DNA from: Methylopila turkensis
GTDB lineage: Bacteria; Pseudomonadota; Alphaproteobacteria; Rhizobiales; Methylopilaceae
Direction of reading: 5' to 3'
Length of the DNA: 64,000 nucleotides
NCBI RefSeq assembly: GCF_027922325.1
Contig: NZ_BSFL01000003.1
Span: forward strand, 930,001 to 994,000
Part shown: piece by piece, positions 1-12,484 of the stretch
Layout: each line of letters opens with the position of its first letter
Numbering within the stretch: position 1 is the stretch's first letter
Position numbers and translations under genes: made by a program
Notes under the pieces: model-generated
Database searches by the model: none
Seen by the model: the letters and a program-made list of their open reading frames with translations, nothing else
Told to the model about the DNA's origin: nothing

Positions 1-89
1 TCGAGGTAGGAGCGGCGCATCTCGTCGGCGATCGACACCGGCTTGATGTCGGAGGGGCCGCCGGACGTCGGATCGGTGGAATCGGCCAA
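1..89 (-). CDS. gyrA: DNA gyrase subunit A, N-terminal fragment (cut by window edge)
   Basis: Only the first 29 codons are inside the window. The peptide has a short Thr/Ser/Pro/Gly leader and then KPVSIADEMRRSYL, which is the well-known start of alphaproteobacterial GyrA, just before the DYAMSVIVSRALPD block. GyrA is the DNA-cleaving subunit of gyrase, which introduces negative supercoils. The start appears to be TTG at 87-89: going upstream in frame there is no ATG or GTG before a TAG at 114-116. No strong Shine-Dalgarno is visible. The gene is divergent from the membrane protein gene at 373. The identification rests on a short segment, but one very characteristic of the family. Confidence 0.78.
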   Translation of the reverse strand, partial: MADSTDPTSGGPSDIKPVSIADEMRRSYL

Positions 90-133
90 GACTGGAACGC
101 TTTCGGTCGTTTGCTAGCGCCGGCAAACTAGAC

Positions 134-195
134 GATTCCGATCGGGAAAGCCAATTCGGGGACGCGAATCTGTGCAAAAAAAAGCTATGTGATTC
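134..195. promoter_or_regulatory. Cluster of three GANTC (CcrM) sites upstream of gyrA
   Basis: GATTC at 134-138, GAATC at 166-170 and GATTC at 191-195 lie within 62 bp upstream of gyrA. In Alphaproteobacteria GANTC is methylated by CcrM, and clusters in promoters often mark cell-cycle (GcrA/CcrM) control. That the sites exist is directly seen; the regulatory role is inferred. Confidence 0.35.
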
Positions 196-207
196 AGAGA
201 CATAGCT
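176..207 (-). terminator. Rho-independent terminator-like hairpin upstream of gyrA
   Basis: On the minus strand an 8-bp stem (AGCTATGT paired with ACATAGCT; plus-strand arms 183-190 and 200-207, 9-nt loop) is followed by a run of eight T (plus-strand A at 176-183). This is the form of an intrinsic terminator for minus-strand transcription, placed about 90 bp before the gyrA start. No minus-strand gene lies just upstream of it, so it could end a short RNA, act as a leader attenuator of gyrA, or stop antisense transcription. Confidence 0.5.
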
Positions 208-220
208 CAGGTCGCGCCGA

Positions 221-242
221 CCGCTTCCATTCGTGGAAGCGG
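221..242. other. Second stable hairpin beside the gyrA-leader terminator
   Basis: A perfect 9-bp stem (arms 221-229 and 234-242) closes a 4-nt TTCG loop. It is 13 bp from the terminator-like hairpin at 183-207. The two together suggest a structured leader or small RNA. Otherwise the 90-372 interval holds only spaced AT-rich stretches and the GANTC sites. Confidence 0.45.
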
Positions 243-372
243 CCGATGAACTTCAGACGACATCCGAGCGTCGGCGCGTACGACCCGCAGACGCCCCCTG
301 TAAGTATTGCAACCAATTGTTCTGCATGGATCGGAGAAGGAGATTTTCTGCCGGTCGATGGGAGATCCTCCT

Positions 373-1278
373 ATGAGCGACGCGCCGCAGTCCGCCAGTG
401 ACGACAAGCTCAAGACAGCTGCGTCATGGCTGTCGCAAAGCCTTGTCCCATTATCTATAGTAATCCTCGTACTCGCGACGCTTTGGTTCGTTTTCATGGT
501 GAAGCCAGACGGATTCGCGTCGGTATCAGCGCTTATACTGGTCGGACTTGCCGCCTTCATCGGCCTGATGAATTTTCTGACGTACACTCATCATCTGATG
601 GAGCTGAACGACGTCAAACAACCGTTCGGCCTGCCCGAGGGCACCGTTCGGGCGATCCTGACGATCGCTTTCATCGTTCTGGTCGGCGTGATGGCGAGCT
701 ATCTCGCCACCAGCAGCGCCAACCGCACCGCCTATGCGGAGCCGATCCTCGTGAATGGCAGAACGACGGCGGTGGAGGCGCAGAAGATCAGCGACCGCTA
801 CGCCGCGGCCGGGATCGTGACGGTGACGCCGCACAACCAGGACGGCAAGGAGACGGGCGACGTCGTCGTTCATGTTCTTCTGAAGAAAGACAACGCGCTC
901 TCCGACGACATATCCAAGCAGATCCTGACGATGCTTTCGACGATCATGGCGGCGATGATCGGATTCTATTTCGGAGCGAAGACCGACATCGCCGCGCCCA
1001 ACGCGCCGACGAAGACGGACAAGCTGAAGGCCGCTGCGGAAGCGGCCAAGGCGAGGGCGGAGGCGAAAGCCAAGGAGGCGGCCGCCGCGCGGAAGGACGC
1101 CGAGGCTGCGGCGTCGGAGGCGGAGAGGGCCAAAGCCGCGGGCGACGCCGACGCGGCCGCCAAGGACGAGGCGGCCAAGAAAGCGGCGCTGAAAGCGGAA
1201 GCCGTGGAGAAAGAGGCGGCGAGCGCGGACAAGGCCGCGAAGGACACCGAGGCGGCCGCCAAGGACGCGAGCCAGTAG
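373..1278 (+). CDS. Uncharacterised membrane protein with four hydrophobic segments and an Ala/Lys/Glu-rich C-terminal helix
   Basis: A 301-residue protein of unknown function. Hydrophobic segments lie near residues 24-43, 50-69, 92-111 and 184-202, with a soluble loop of about 70 residues between the third and fourth. The third segment is preceded by LPEGTVRA and the fourth ends in GFYFGAKT. From about residue 217 to the end the chain is almost only Ala, Lys, Glu and Asp, as in a long charged single helix or coiled coil. I chose ATG 373 because GGGAG lies 9-13 bases upstream; in-frame ATG codons at 307 and 358 lack a well-spaced ribosome site. The 5' part is visibly less GC-rich than the surroundings. 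The gene is divergent from gyrA and 45 bp before trmFO. No enzymatic motif was recognised. Confidence 0.75.
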   Translation: MSDAPQSASDDKLKTAASWLSQSLVPLSIVILVLATLWFVFMVKPDGFASVSALILVGLAAFIGLMNFLTYTHHLMELNDVKQPFGLPEGTVRAILTIAFIVLVGVMASYLATSSANRTAYAEPILVNGRTTAVEAQKISDRYAAAGIVTVTPHNQDGKETGDVVVHVLLKKDNALSDDISKQILTMLSTIMAAMIGFYFGAKTDIAAPNAPTKTDKLKAAAEAAKARAEAKAKEAAAARKDAEAAASEAERAKAAGDADAAAKDEAAKKAALKAEAVEKEAASADKAAKDTEAAAKDASQ

Positions 1279-1323
1279 CCAGCCCGCATTGCCCGCATGC
1301 TGTCGCGCGACTAGGGTCCCGCG

Positions 1324-2748
1324 ATGACAGCCCAGACCTCCCCCATTCATGTCGTCGGCGGCGGCCTCGCCGGCTCCGAGGCCGCGTGGCAGATCGCCGA
1401 AGCCGGCGTTCCCGTCGTGCTGCACGAGATGCGGCCCGAGCGCCGCACCGACGCGCATCAGACCGACGGCCTCGCTGAGCTCGTCTGCTCCAACTCGTTC
1501 CGCTCGGATGACGCGGAGCAGAACGCGGTCGGCCTGCTGCATCAGGAGATGCGGGCGCTGGGCTCGCTGATCATGCGCGCGGCGGACGGAGCCCAGGTGC
1601 CCGCAGGCGGAGCGCTGGCCGTGGACCGCGAGGCCTTCTCGGCCGCCGTCACCGCCGCGCTCGAGGCCCATCCGCTGGTGACGATCGCGCGCGGCGAGAT
1701 CGCCGGCTTGCCGCCGGCGGAGTGGGACAGCGTGATCGTCGCGACCGGCCCCCTCACCTCGCCTGCGCTCGCGGAAGCCGTGCGCGGGCTGACCGGCGAA
1801 GGCGAGCTCGCCTTCTTCGACGCCATCGCGCCGATCGTCCACTCCGACTCGATCGACATGAGCGTGGCCTGGCGGCAGTCGCGCTACGACAAGGTCGGCC
1901 CCGGCGGCACCGGCGCGGACTACGTGAACTGCCCGATGACCCGCGAGCAGTACGAGGCCTTCGTGGCGGGGCTGGTCGCCGGCGACAAGGTCTCGTTCAA
2001 GGACTGGGAGGCCTCGACCCCCTATTTCGACGGCTGCCTGCCCGTCGAGATCATGGCGGAGCGCGGGCCGGAGACGCTGCGTCACGGGCCCATGAAGCCC
2101 ATGGGCCTCACCAACGCCCACAACCCGACCGTGAAGCCCTACGCCGTGGTCCAGCTCCGCCAGGACAATGCGCTCGGCACGCTCTACAACATGGTCGGCT
2201 TCCAGACGAAGCTGCGCCATGCCGAGCAGGTCCGGCTGTTCCGCACGATTCCGGGGCTGGAGAACGCGGAGTTCGCCCGGCTCGGCGGCCTGCACCGCAA
2301 CACCTACCTGAACAGCCCGAAGCTGCTGGACGGCGCCCTGCGCCTCAAGGCCGAGCCGCGGCTGCGCTTCGCCGGCCAGATCACCGGCTGCGAGGGATAC
2401 GTGGAGAGCGCGGCGGTCGGCCTGCTGGCGGGCCGCTTCGCCGCCGGCGAACGGCTCGGCCGCGCCTTCGAACATCCGCCCGCCACCACCGCGCTCGGGG
2501 CCCTGCTCGGCCACATCACCGGCGGCCACATCGGCGTCGAGGGCGAGGGCCCGAAGAGCTACCAGCCGATGAACGTGAACTTCGGCCTGTTCCCTCCGGT
2601 GGAGGGCGCGCTCCGCCTGGCCGACGGCTCGCGCCCGCGCGGCGCCCAGAAGGCCGTCGCCAAGAAGCGCATGCTGACCGACCGCGCCCGCGCCGACCTG
2701 GCCGCCTGGCTCGGCGAAGCGCCGCCAGCCGCCGAAGCCGCGGAGTAA
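1324..2748 (+). CDS. trmFO: Methylenetetrahydrofolate--tRNA-(uracil-5-)-methyltransferase
   Basis: TrmFO makes m5U54 in the T loop of tRNA, using 5,10-methylenetetrahydrofolate as carbon donor and FADH2 as reductant. The 474-aa protein begins with the FAD-binding [13 protein letters not shown] near residue 10, followed by LHEMRPER and [13 protein letters not shown]. The cysteine near residue 55 and the one in [16 protein letters not shown] near residue 238 match the two conserved catalytic-region cysteines of the family. Length is slightly above the usual 440-470 because of an Ala-rich tail. The start ATG 1324 is 45 bp after the preceding gene. Family identification is secure. Confidence 0.95.
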   Translation: MTAQTSPIHVVGGGLAGSEAAWQIAEAGVPVVLHEMRPERRTDAHQTDGLAELVCSNSFRSDDAEQNAVGLLHQEMRALGSLIMRAADGAQVPAGGALAVDREAFSAAVTAALEAHPLVTIARGEIAGLPPAEWDSVIVATGPLTSPALAEAVRGLTGEGELAFFDAIAPIVHSDSIDMSVAWRQSRYDKVGPGGTGADYVNCPMTREQYEAFVAGLVAGDKVSFKDWEASTPYFDGCLPVEIMAERGPETLRHGPMKPMGLTNAHNPTVKPYAVVQLRQDNALGTLYNMVGFQTKLRHAEQVRLFRTIPGLENAEFARLGGLHRNTYLNSPKLLDGALRLKAEPRLRFAGQITGCEGYVESAAVGLLAGRFAAGERLGRAFEHPPATTALGALLGHITGGHIGVEGEGPKSYQPMNVNFGLFPPVEGALRLADGSRPRGAQKAVAKKRMLTDRARADLAAWLGEAPPAAEAAE

Positions 2749-2858
2749 CTTCTGCGGACGTCGCGGAAGCCTCGTCACCGCGTCATGCCCGCGCCTTCGT
2801 GCAGGCTGTCCAGTTCGGAACACCGAGCGTCTGCAGCGTGACGACACAGGCGCCGAGG

Positions 2859-2999
2859 CCCCCTCACCCGGATAACTGCGTCATCCGACCTCTCCCCGCC
2901 GGGGAGAGGTAAGGCCCGCGCCTGCCTCGTGACGCGACATCACCGTTGCGTCACCTCTCCCCGGCGGGGAGAGGTCGGCCCGCAGGCCGGGTGAGGGGG
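2859..2999. repeat. Nested palindromic repeat element between trmFO and the S10 peptidase gene
   Basis: Two 23-bp near-palindromes, ACCTCTCCCC-centred, lie at 2888-2910 and 2953-2975 and are exact reverse complements of each other. Outside them a 13-bp inverted repeat (CCCCCTCACCCGG at 2859-2871, its complement at 2987-2999) brackets the whole unit. This looks like a dispersed extragenic palindromic element lying between converging genes, where it could also end transcription. The rest of the 2749-3029 gap shows nothing else recognisable. Confidence 0.7.
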
Positions 3000-3029
3000 A
3001 GACACGTTCGTCAGCCAGGCGGTCTCCGG

Positions 3030-4508
3030 CTACTCCTGCGCGCCGTACAGCGCGCGGACATCGCGCGTGAAGGCGGCGCGCGAGGCGTCGCGGCTGTAGA
3101 ACATGTGGCCGCCGGGATAGACCGTCAGCTTCACGCGGTCGGGGTTCCCGAAGGCGGGCAACTGGTCCAGCACCAGCTTCGATTCCATGTAGGGCGTGAC
3201 GAGGTCGGTCGCGCCATGGGCCACCAGCACCTTGAGATGCGGATCGAGCGCCAGCGCCTCGCGGAGCGCGGTGGCGGATTCCGGCAGCGACTGGCCCGAA
3301 CCCCAGCGCCAGCCGCGGTGGACCTCGGAGCTCAGCAGCTCGTAGCGGCGGTCGACGCGGTAGCCGAGGTCGCGGTGGTAGAAGTCGACCGCGGCGCGGG
3401 TGAGCGGCGCGAGCGCGCCGTCGAGGATCGGGTCCTCCCACTGGCCGCGGGCGGCGGAGGGAAACGGATCGAAGGCGGTGACGTTGGCGTCGTAGAGCGA
3501 GCCGACTCGCCCCTCGCCGCGGTGGAATTCACGAGCGAAGGTGCGGATGTCGACCCGGCCGCCGAGCCGCTTCACGACGTCCCTATCGAGCCCCGTCAGC
3601 TCCGCCACCTTGGCCGAGAGACGGTCGACGGCGGCCGCGTCGCGCGGCCCCTTCATGAGGTCCGCCATGAACTCGCCGGTGGCGTAGGCCTCGACGTCGG
3701 CGAGATCGGCGCGCTGGACCGGCGCCTTCTTCTCCCGCGCGGTCGCGGCGAGCGAGGGCAGCGCCGTCACCCAGGGCATCGGCGAGGTCTGCTCGCCGTC
3801 GCGGATCGCGAAATCGAGCACCGGCGAGATCGCGACGAGGCCGCGCACCCCGACGCCGTCGCGCGCCTGCAGCTGCCGAGCGATGCGCGGAATGCGGAAG
3901 CCGCCGTAGCTCTCGCCCGCGAGATAGACCGGCGACATCAGCCGGTTCTTCGCGGCGAGATGCTTCGCGACCACGCGCGACAGCGTCTCCGCGTCGCCGT
4001 CGATCGACCAGAACTCCTTGGCGTCGGCGCCGCCGACGGTGCGGCTGTAGCCGGTCCCGATCGGATCGACGAAGACGAGGTCGGTGAAGGCGAGCCAGGT
4101 CTCGGCGTTGTCGATCACCTTGGGGAGGTCGGACGGCGCATTGCCGGCGGCGCCGAAGGGCATGCGCTTCGGCCCGACGCCGCCGAAGTTCAGCCAGGCG
4201 GAGGCGGCGCCCGGCCCGCCGTTGAACAGGTAGGTGATCGGCCGGTCGTCGGGCTTCGTCCGCTCCAGCGTGTAGGCGGTGACGACCACCTCGGCCTGCT
4301 TCTCGCCCTTCGGATCGTAGAGCGGCACCGCCTCGACGCGCGCCGTGTAGGTCAGCGTGTCGTCGGCGGTGACCGCCGTCTCGCGCGCGCCGGCGTCGGC
4401 CGGCAGCGCGACCGGGTTCCCGGGCTTATCGCGCGCCTCCTGGGCGGCGGCGGGAACGGCGGCGAGCGCGACGGCCGCGGCGAGAAGAAGCGTGCGGAAC
4501 ATGGTCAT
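3030..4508 (-). CDS. Peptidase S10 (serine carboxypeptidase-like) family protein, exported
   Basis: A 492-aa alpha/beta-hydrolase of the serine carboxypeptidase type. A signal peptide is clear (MTMFRTLLLAAAVALAAVPAAAQ), so the enzyme is periplasmic. The oxyanion-hole region reads YLFNGGPGAAS, then VDPIGTGYSRT, and the nucleophile is in GESYGG near residue 199. The likely acid is in HGATDLVTPY near residue 432 and the catalytic histidine is in GGHMFY near residue 469, completing the triad. Start ATG 4508 was chosen because it gives the signal peptide; the open frame upstream is antisense noise over ligA. It follows ligA by 92 bp on the same strand. Substrate is unknown. Confidence 0.88.
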   Translation of the reverse strand: MTMFRTLLLAAAVALAAVPAAAQEARDKPGNPVALPADAGARETAVTADDTLTYTARVEAVPLYDPKGEKQAEVVVTAYTLERTKPDDRPITYLFNGGPGAASAWLNFGGVGPKRMPFGAAGNAPSDLPKVIDNAETWLAFTDLVFVDPIGTGYSRTVGGADAKEFWSIDGDAETLSRVVAKHLAAKNRLMSPVYLAGESYGGFRIPRIARQLQARDGVGVRGLVAISPVLDFAIRDGEQTSPMPWVTALPSLAATAREKKAPVQRADLADVEAYATGEFMADLMKGPRDAAAVDRLSAKVAELTGLDRDVVKRLGGRVDIRTFAREFHRGEGRVGSLYDANVTAFDPFPSAARGQWEDPILDGALAPLTRAAVDFYHRDLGYRVDRRYELLSSEVHRGWRWGSGQSLPESATALREALALDPHLKVLVAHGATDLVTPYMESKLVLDQLPAFGNPDRVKLTVYPGGHMFYSRDASRAAFTRDVRALYGAQE

Positions 4509-4600
4509 GGCGCGGGAGAAATGGGGCGCGCGGCGCGGCCGGAAAGCGGGATCGCGCACCCGTGCGCGAGGGACCCGCGACGACGGCGCGCTGAAAGCCT

Positions 4601-8397
<3,797 letters not shown>

Positions 8398-8424
8398 GGG
8401 ATTACTCCGCGAGCGCTGTTCGCC

Positions 8425-9297
8425 TCAGCCGGTGACGCCGCGGAAGGCGCGGCTGATCCAGGAGCCGGTGTTCTCCTGCGCCTGCTGGACGCCGCCCTGG
8501 TTCATCAGCGCGTAGGAGCGCTTGTACCATTCGCTGTCGGGGAAGTTGTGACCGAGAATCGCCGCGGCCGTCTGCGCCTCGGCGGCGATGCCGAGCGCGA
8601 GATAGGCCTCGACGAGACGGTGCAGCGCCTCCTCGATGTGGCGCGTCTGCTGGTACTGGCTCACGACCACGCGGAAGCGGTTGATCGCGCCGGTGTAGTC
8701 GCGGCGCGCGAGGTAGAATCGCCCGACCTGCATCTCCTTGCCGGCGAGCTGGTCGCGGGCGATCTGCATCTTCTTGCGGGCTTCGGCGGCGTATTCGCTC
8801 TCCGGCCAGCGGCGCTGCACCTCGTCGAAGGCGGCGATCGCCTTGGCGGTGCGCTCCTGGTCGCGGCTGATGTCCGGCACCTGATTGTAGTAGGACATGC
8901 CGATCAGATACTGCGCATAGGCCGCGTCCGGGCTGGTCGGGTGCAGCTGGACGTAGCGATTGCCGTTGGTGATCGCTTCCGTGTAGGCGCCGCTGCGGTA
9001 GTTGGCGTAGGTCGTCATCAGCACCGACTTGCGGCCCCACTCGGTGTAGGGGTGCTGGCGGTCGACCTCGGCGAACTTCTTCTTCGCCTCGTCGTACGAG
9101 CCCGCGTTCAGGTTGCTGAGGCCCTCGTTGTAGAGCTTGTCGGCCGGCTCGTCCGGCGCGAACTCTTCCTTGTTGGAATTGAAGTAGGAGCAGCCGGCCA
9201 GCGGCGCCATGAGCGGCAGGGCGACGGCGAGAAGCAGCGCGCTCCTCAGTCCGCGCCCCCGCGCGGAAGACGGGTGTGAGGGCGTACGCAGCGACAT
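8425..9297 (-). CDS. bamD: Outer membrane protein assembly factor BamD (ComL family lipoprotein)
   Basis: BamD is the essential lipoprotein of the BAM complex that inserts beta-barrel proteins into the outer membrane. The N-terminus has a lipoprotein signal with lipobox LAGC, and the acylated cysteine is about residue 36 from the chosen start. The mature part is made of TPR-like repeats: EEFAPDEPADKLYNEGLSNL, then KKFAEVDRQHPYTEW, SPDAAYAQYLIGMSYYNQV and YQQTRHIEEALHRLVEAYLALG. The start could be ATG 9297 (GAGAGG upstream) or ATG 9327 (GGGGAA four bases upstream); I prefer 9297 because it gives the more usual signal length. It lies 160 bp after lpxC and just before recN. Confidence 0.92.
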   Translation of the reverse strand: MSLRTPSHPSSARGRGLRSALLLAVALPLMAPLAGCSYFNSNKEEFAPDEPADKLYNEGLSNLNAGSYDEAKKKFAEVDRQHPYTEWGRKSVLMTTYANYRSGAYTEAITNGNRYVQLHPTSPDAAYAQYLIGMSYYNQVPDISRDQERTAKAIAAFDEVQRRWPESEYAAEARKKMQIARDQLAGKEMQVGRFYLARRDYTGAINRFRVVVSQYQQTRHIEEALHRLVEAYLALGIAAEAQTAAAILGHNFPDSEWYKRSYALMNQGGVQQAQENTGSWISRAFRGVTG

Positions 9298-9457
9298 CGG
9301 AGGCCTCTCGAGCGTCTGAACCGGCATTGATTCCCCGAACGGCCGCGCCTGTCGGCGCGACCTCGAAGCCGTCATGAAACAGACGGCCGCGACGCAGTCT
9401 ATAGCCGAATCGGCCGGCGCGCGCCAAGGCGCGACCGGCCGTTGCATGGGGAACACG

Positions 9458-10411
9458 TCAGGCGGCGCGATGCCCGAAGGCCGCAGCCGGATTGGCGACC
9501 AGCGCGGGCCGGCGCGCGTCGCCGCGCTCGCGCCGGGCGGGAGCCTCGGCGTCGACGATGGCGTAGGCCGCGGGATCGGCGAGCAGAGCGCCGAGCACGG
9601 CGCCGTTCAGCCTGTGGCCGCCGCAGAACGAGCGGAACCGCCCGACGAGCGGCGCGCCGGACAGGGCCAGATCGCCGACGGCGTCGAGCGCCTTGTGCCG
9701 CACGAACTCGTCCGCGAACCGCAGGCCCTCAGGGTTCAGCACCCGGTCCTCGCCGAGAACGATCGTGTTGTCGGTCGAGGAGCCGCGCGCGAAGCCCGCC
9801 GCCCACAGCCGCTCGACGTCCTTGAGGAAGCCGAAGGTGCGGGCGCCGGCGAGCTCCGTGCGGAAACTGCCCGGCGTCAGGTCGAGCGCGATGCGCTGCC
9901 GCCCGATCAGGTCGCTCGCGAAATCGATCTCGACGTCGAGGTGGAAGCCCTGCGGCGCCGGCGCGAGCTCAGCGAAGCCGCGGCCCTGCTCGACGCGGAC
10001 CGGCTTCAGAATCTTCATCAGCCGGCGCGGCGCGGCCTGCGCCTGAAGACCGACGCTCTCGATCGCTTCGACGAACGGCCGCGACGAGCCGTCGACGATC
10101 GGCAGCTCCGGACCGTCGACCGTGATGCGGACATTGTCGAGCCCGAGCGCGCGGATCGCCGCGAGCAGGTGCTCGGTGGTGGAGACCGACGCGCCGGACG
10201 GATCGCCCAGCACGGTCTGGAGTTCGGTGCCGTTGACCAGCGCGTGGCTAGCGGGAATCTCACGCTCGTCGCCGTTCGGCATGACGCGGACGAACACGAC
10301 GCCCGTCCCGGCGTCGGCCGGATCGAGCGTCAGGGAGACCGGCGCGCCCGAATGAACGCCGACGCCCGAAAGGGCGACCGTTCCGGCGAGCGTGGTCTGA
10401 TGCGCATACAT
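9458..10411 (-). CDS. lpxC: UDP-3-O-acyl-N-acetylglucosamine deacetylase LpxC
   Basis: Catalyses the committed step of lipid A synthesis. The 317-aa protein has the family landmarks: TLAGTVALSGVGVHSG at the start, the zinc histidine in TEHLLAAIRALG, HKALDAVGDLAL (the HKxxDxxGDL signature with zinc ligands), and the catalytic-base region FCGGHRLNGA. Start ATG 10411 has GAGGAC about 10 bases upstream and gives the normal family length. It lies after ftsZ, as in many proteobacteria, but behind two hairpins and a 281-bp gap, so it probably has its own promoter and may head an lpxC-bamD-recN-ligA unit. Confidence 0.96.
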   Translation of the reverse strand: MYAHQTTLAGTVALSGVGVHSGAPVSLTLDPADAGTGVVFVRVMPNGDEREIPASHALVNGTELQTVLGDPSGASVSTTEHLLAAIRALGLDNVRITVDGPELPIVDGSSRPFVEAIESVGLQAQAAPRRLMKILKPVRVEQGRGFAELAPAPQGFHLDVEIDFASDLIGRQRIALDLTPGSFRTELAGARTFGFLKDVERLWAAGFARGSSTDNTIVLGEDRVLNPEGLRFADEFVRHKALDAVGDLALSGAPLVGRFRSFCGGHRLNGAVLGALLADPAAYAIVDAEAPARRERGDARRPALVANPAAAFGHRAA

Positions 10412-10492
10412 GAAGCACTGTCCTCGAGCACCTGCGGCCGGCGGGGGAGCATGGCCGCCTGCGACGGTCGAACGCCGCAGTTCATCGTCCGG

Positions 10493-10591
10493 GAGTCCGG
10501 ACATCTGTGATGCGCTGCAAACTAGGTCGGGCGGACACCCCAACCAAATCAACGTTCTTTTCGCTTTGTAACAGACCTAAATCATTGACTC
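10493..10591. other. lpxC upstream region with AT-rich stretch and two GANTC sites
   Basis: The ftsZ-lpxC interval contains an AT-rich stretch at about 10540-10600 in an otherwise GC-rich context, the usual sign of a promoter region. GANTC sites occur at 10493-10497 and 10587-10591. I could not assign convincing -35 and -10 boxes. Confidence 0.25.
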
Positions 10592-10619
10592 GAGAGAACT
10601 ATCCGCGTCCGGCGGACGC

Positions 10620-10651
10620 CACCGGCCCAGGCGTCGCCGCCTGGGCCGGTG
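10620..10651 (-). terminator. Perfect 14-bp hairpin between ftsZ and lpxC
   Basis: Arms 10620-10633 and 10638-10651 are perfectly complementary around a 4-nt loop, all GC-rich. It lies 42 bp after the ftsZ stop. No T tract follows on the minus strand, so termination would have to be Rho-assisted, or the hairpin protects the 3' end of the mRNA. Confidence 0.5.
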
Positions 10652-10666
10652 TTCCGTCGCTTTCGT

Positions 10667-10689
10667 GTCGCCCGGAGCCGCCGGGCGAC
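10667..10689 (-). terminator. Hairpin immediately after the ftsZ stop codon
   Basis: Arms 10667-10675 and 10681-10689 form a 9-bp GC stem with a 5-nt loop, ending four bases from the ftsZ stop. Together with the 14-bp hairpin next to it, it marks the probable 3' end of the dcw transcript. It lacks a T run. Confidence 0.45.
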
Positions 10690-10692
10690 GCT

Positions 10693-12375
10693 TCAGTTCG
10701 CCTGACGACGCAGGAACGCCGGGATCTCGAGCTGGTCGTCCTCGAGGCCGCGGGGATGGGCCGGAGCCGGAGCGCGGCCGTGGGCGTCGAGCCCGCCCTG
10801 CGCCGGGCGGTAGGCCGGCGCCTGCGGGGTCGCCTGCGGACGGCGGGCCGGCTGCTCGGGAGCCGGGGCGCGTTCGGGGGCGTAGGCCTGCTGCGGCGCC
10901 TCGTGCTCGTCCTCGTGGTGACGGCCGAGGCCGTTCGCCAGACGCTGCAGCAGCGTCATGCGCTTGCGGTCCGGCGCGGCCTGCTCGACGGCCGGCTCGC
11001 GGCTGGCGCGGATCTGCGCCTGGGCCGGCAGCGGCAGTTCGTCCACCCGCGGCATCCGCGGCGCGCGGGCGCGCTCGGCCTGCGGCGGGATGTAGGGCTG
11101 GTCGTGGTGCTCCTCCTCCGCCGGAGCGTAGGACTGGACCTGGGGCTCCGGAACGGCGGGCTTCGGCGCGGCCGGACGGATGGTGACGTCCTCGATCGCG
11201 GCGATCGCCTGCTGCTCGTAATGAGCCTCGTAGACCGGCTCCTCGTGGTGCTGCTGCGCTTCGTAGGCCTGCGGCGCGGGCTGCGTCGGGGCGCGGAAGG
11301 TCGGCAGCGTCTGCGGCTCGGGGCTGCGGGTCGCGGGCGCCGGCTGCTTGAAGCGGCTGGTCAGTTCGGCGATGCGCTGCTCCGCCGCCGAGACCTGGCC
11401 GGCCTCGATGATGTGGTCGATGCCGGTGGCGACGACCGACACGCGGATGATGCCTTCCAGGCTTTCGTCGAAGGTCGCGCCGAGGATGATGTTGGCCTCG
11501 GAGTCCACTTCCTCGCGGATGCGGGTGGCGGCTTCGTCGACTTCGTAGAGGGTCAGGTCGTTGCCGCCGGTGATCGAGATCAGCAGGCCGCGGGCGCCCT
11601 TCATCGAGACGTCGTCGAGCAGCGGGTTGGCGATGGCGGCTTCCGCCGCCTGCACGGCGCGCTTCTCGCCCGAGGCTTCGCCGGTGCCCATCATCGCCTT
11701 GCCCATCTCGCGCATGATCGCGCGGACGTCGGCGAAGTCGAGGTTGATCAGGCCTTCCTTGACCATCAGGTCGGTGATGCAGGCGACGCCCGAATAGAGC
11801 ACCTGATCCGCCATCGCGAAGGCGTCGGCGAAGGTGGTGCGCTCGTTCGCGACCCGGAACAGGTTCTGGTTCGGGATGACGATGAGGGTGTCGACCGCCT
11901 TCTGCAGCTCCTCGATGCCGGCCTCGGCCGTCTTCATCCGGCGCATGCCTTCGAAGTGGAACGGCTTGGTGACGACGCCGACGGTGAGGATGCCGGCCTC
12001 GCGGGCCGCGCGGGCGACGACCGGCGCGGAGCCGGTGCCGGTGCCGCCGCCCATGCCGGCGGTGATGAACGCCATGTGGGCGCCCGAGAGGTGGTCGCGG
12101 ATCTCGTCGATCACCTCTTCGGCGGCCGCGCGGCCGACCTCCGGCTGCGAGCCGGCGCCGAGGCCTTCGGTGACCTGCACGCCCATCTGGATGATGCGCT
12201 CGGCCTTCGACAGGGTCAGCGCCTGCGCGTCGGTGTTGGCGACGACGAAGTCGACGCCGACGAGGCCCGCCTCGATCATGTTGTTGACCGCGTTGCCGCC
12301 GGCGCCGCCGACGCCGAAGACGGTGATCCGCGGCTTCAGTTCCCGGATGTCCGGCATCTTCAGGTTGAGCGTCAT
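10693..12375 (-). CDS. ftsZ: Cell division protein FtsZ with long C-terminal linker
   Basis: The tubulin-like GTPase that forms the Z ring. The 560-aa protein has the GTPase domain in about residues 15-320, with [26 protein letters not shown] and the tubulin signature [16 protein letters not shown] linker of roughly 220 residues rich in Pro, Ala and Gln follows, and the chain ends with the conserved peptide [15 protein letters not shown], which binds FtsA and other partners. The long linker is typical of Hyphomicrobiales and Caulobacterales. ATG 12375 has AAGAGG upstream. It is 109 bp after ftsA and the last gene of the dcw run before the hairpins. Confidence 0.98.
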   Translation of the reverse strand: MTLNLKMPDIRELKPRITVFGVGGAGGNAVNNMIEAGLVGVDFVVANTDAQALTLSKAERIIQMGVQVTEGLGAGSQPEVGRAAAEEVIDEIRDHLSGAHMAFITAGMGGGTGTGSAPVVARAAREAGILTVGVVTKPFHFEGMRRMKTAEAGIEELQKAVDTLIVIPNQNLFRVANERTTFADAFAMADQVLYSGVACITDLMVKEGLINLDFADVRAIMREMGKAMMGTGEASGEKRAVQAAEAAIANPLLDDVSMKGARGLLISITGGNDLTLYEVDEAATRIREEVDSEANIILGATFDESLEGIIRVSVVATGIDHIIEAGQVSAAEQRIAELTSRFKQPAPATRSPEPQTLPTFRAPTQPAPQAYEAQQHHEEPVYEAHYEQQAIAAIEDVTIRPAAPKPAVPEPQVQSYAPAEEEHHDQPYIPPQAERARAPRMPRVDELPLPAQAQIRASREPAVEQAAPDRKRMTLLQRLANGLGRHHEDEHEAPQQAYAPERAPAPEQPARRPQATPQAPAYRPAQGGLDAHGRAPAPAHPRGLEDDQLEIPAFLRRQAN

Positions 12376-12484
12376 CGCATGCCTCTTAGGTTGTCGCGCC
12401 GTCCCGGCACATTTGCCAATCGCAGTTTCGGCGTTCGGGGGGCGCGCAAGGCCCCTTTCCGATCGGCGGCCGCCGCGCCGCCCA

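Noticed and set aside
526..2847. A 773-codon minus-strand frame over trmFO and the membrane protein gene
   Set aside because: Both plus-strand genes have clear family or ribosome-site support; the minus frame has only composition-driven residues.
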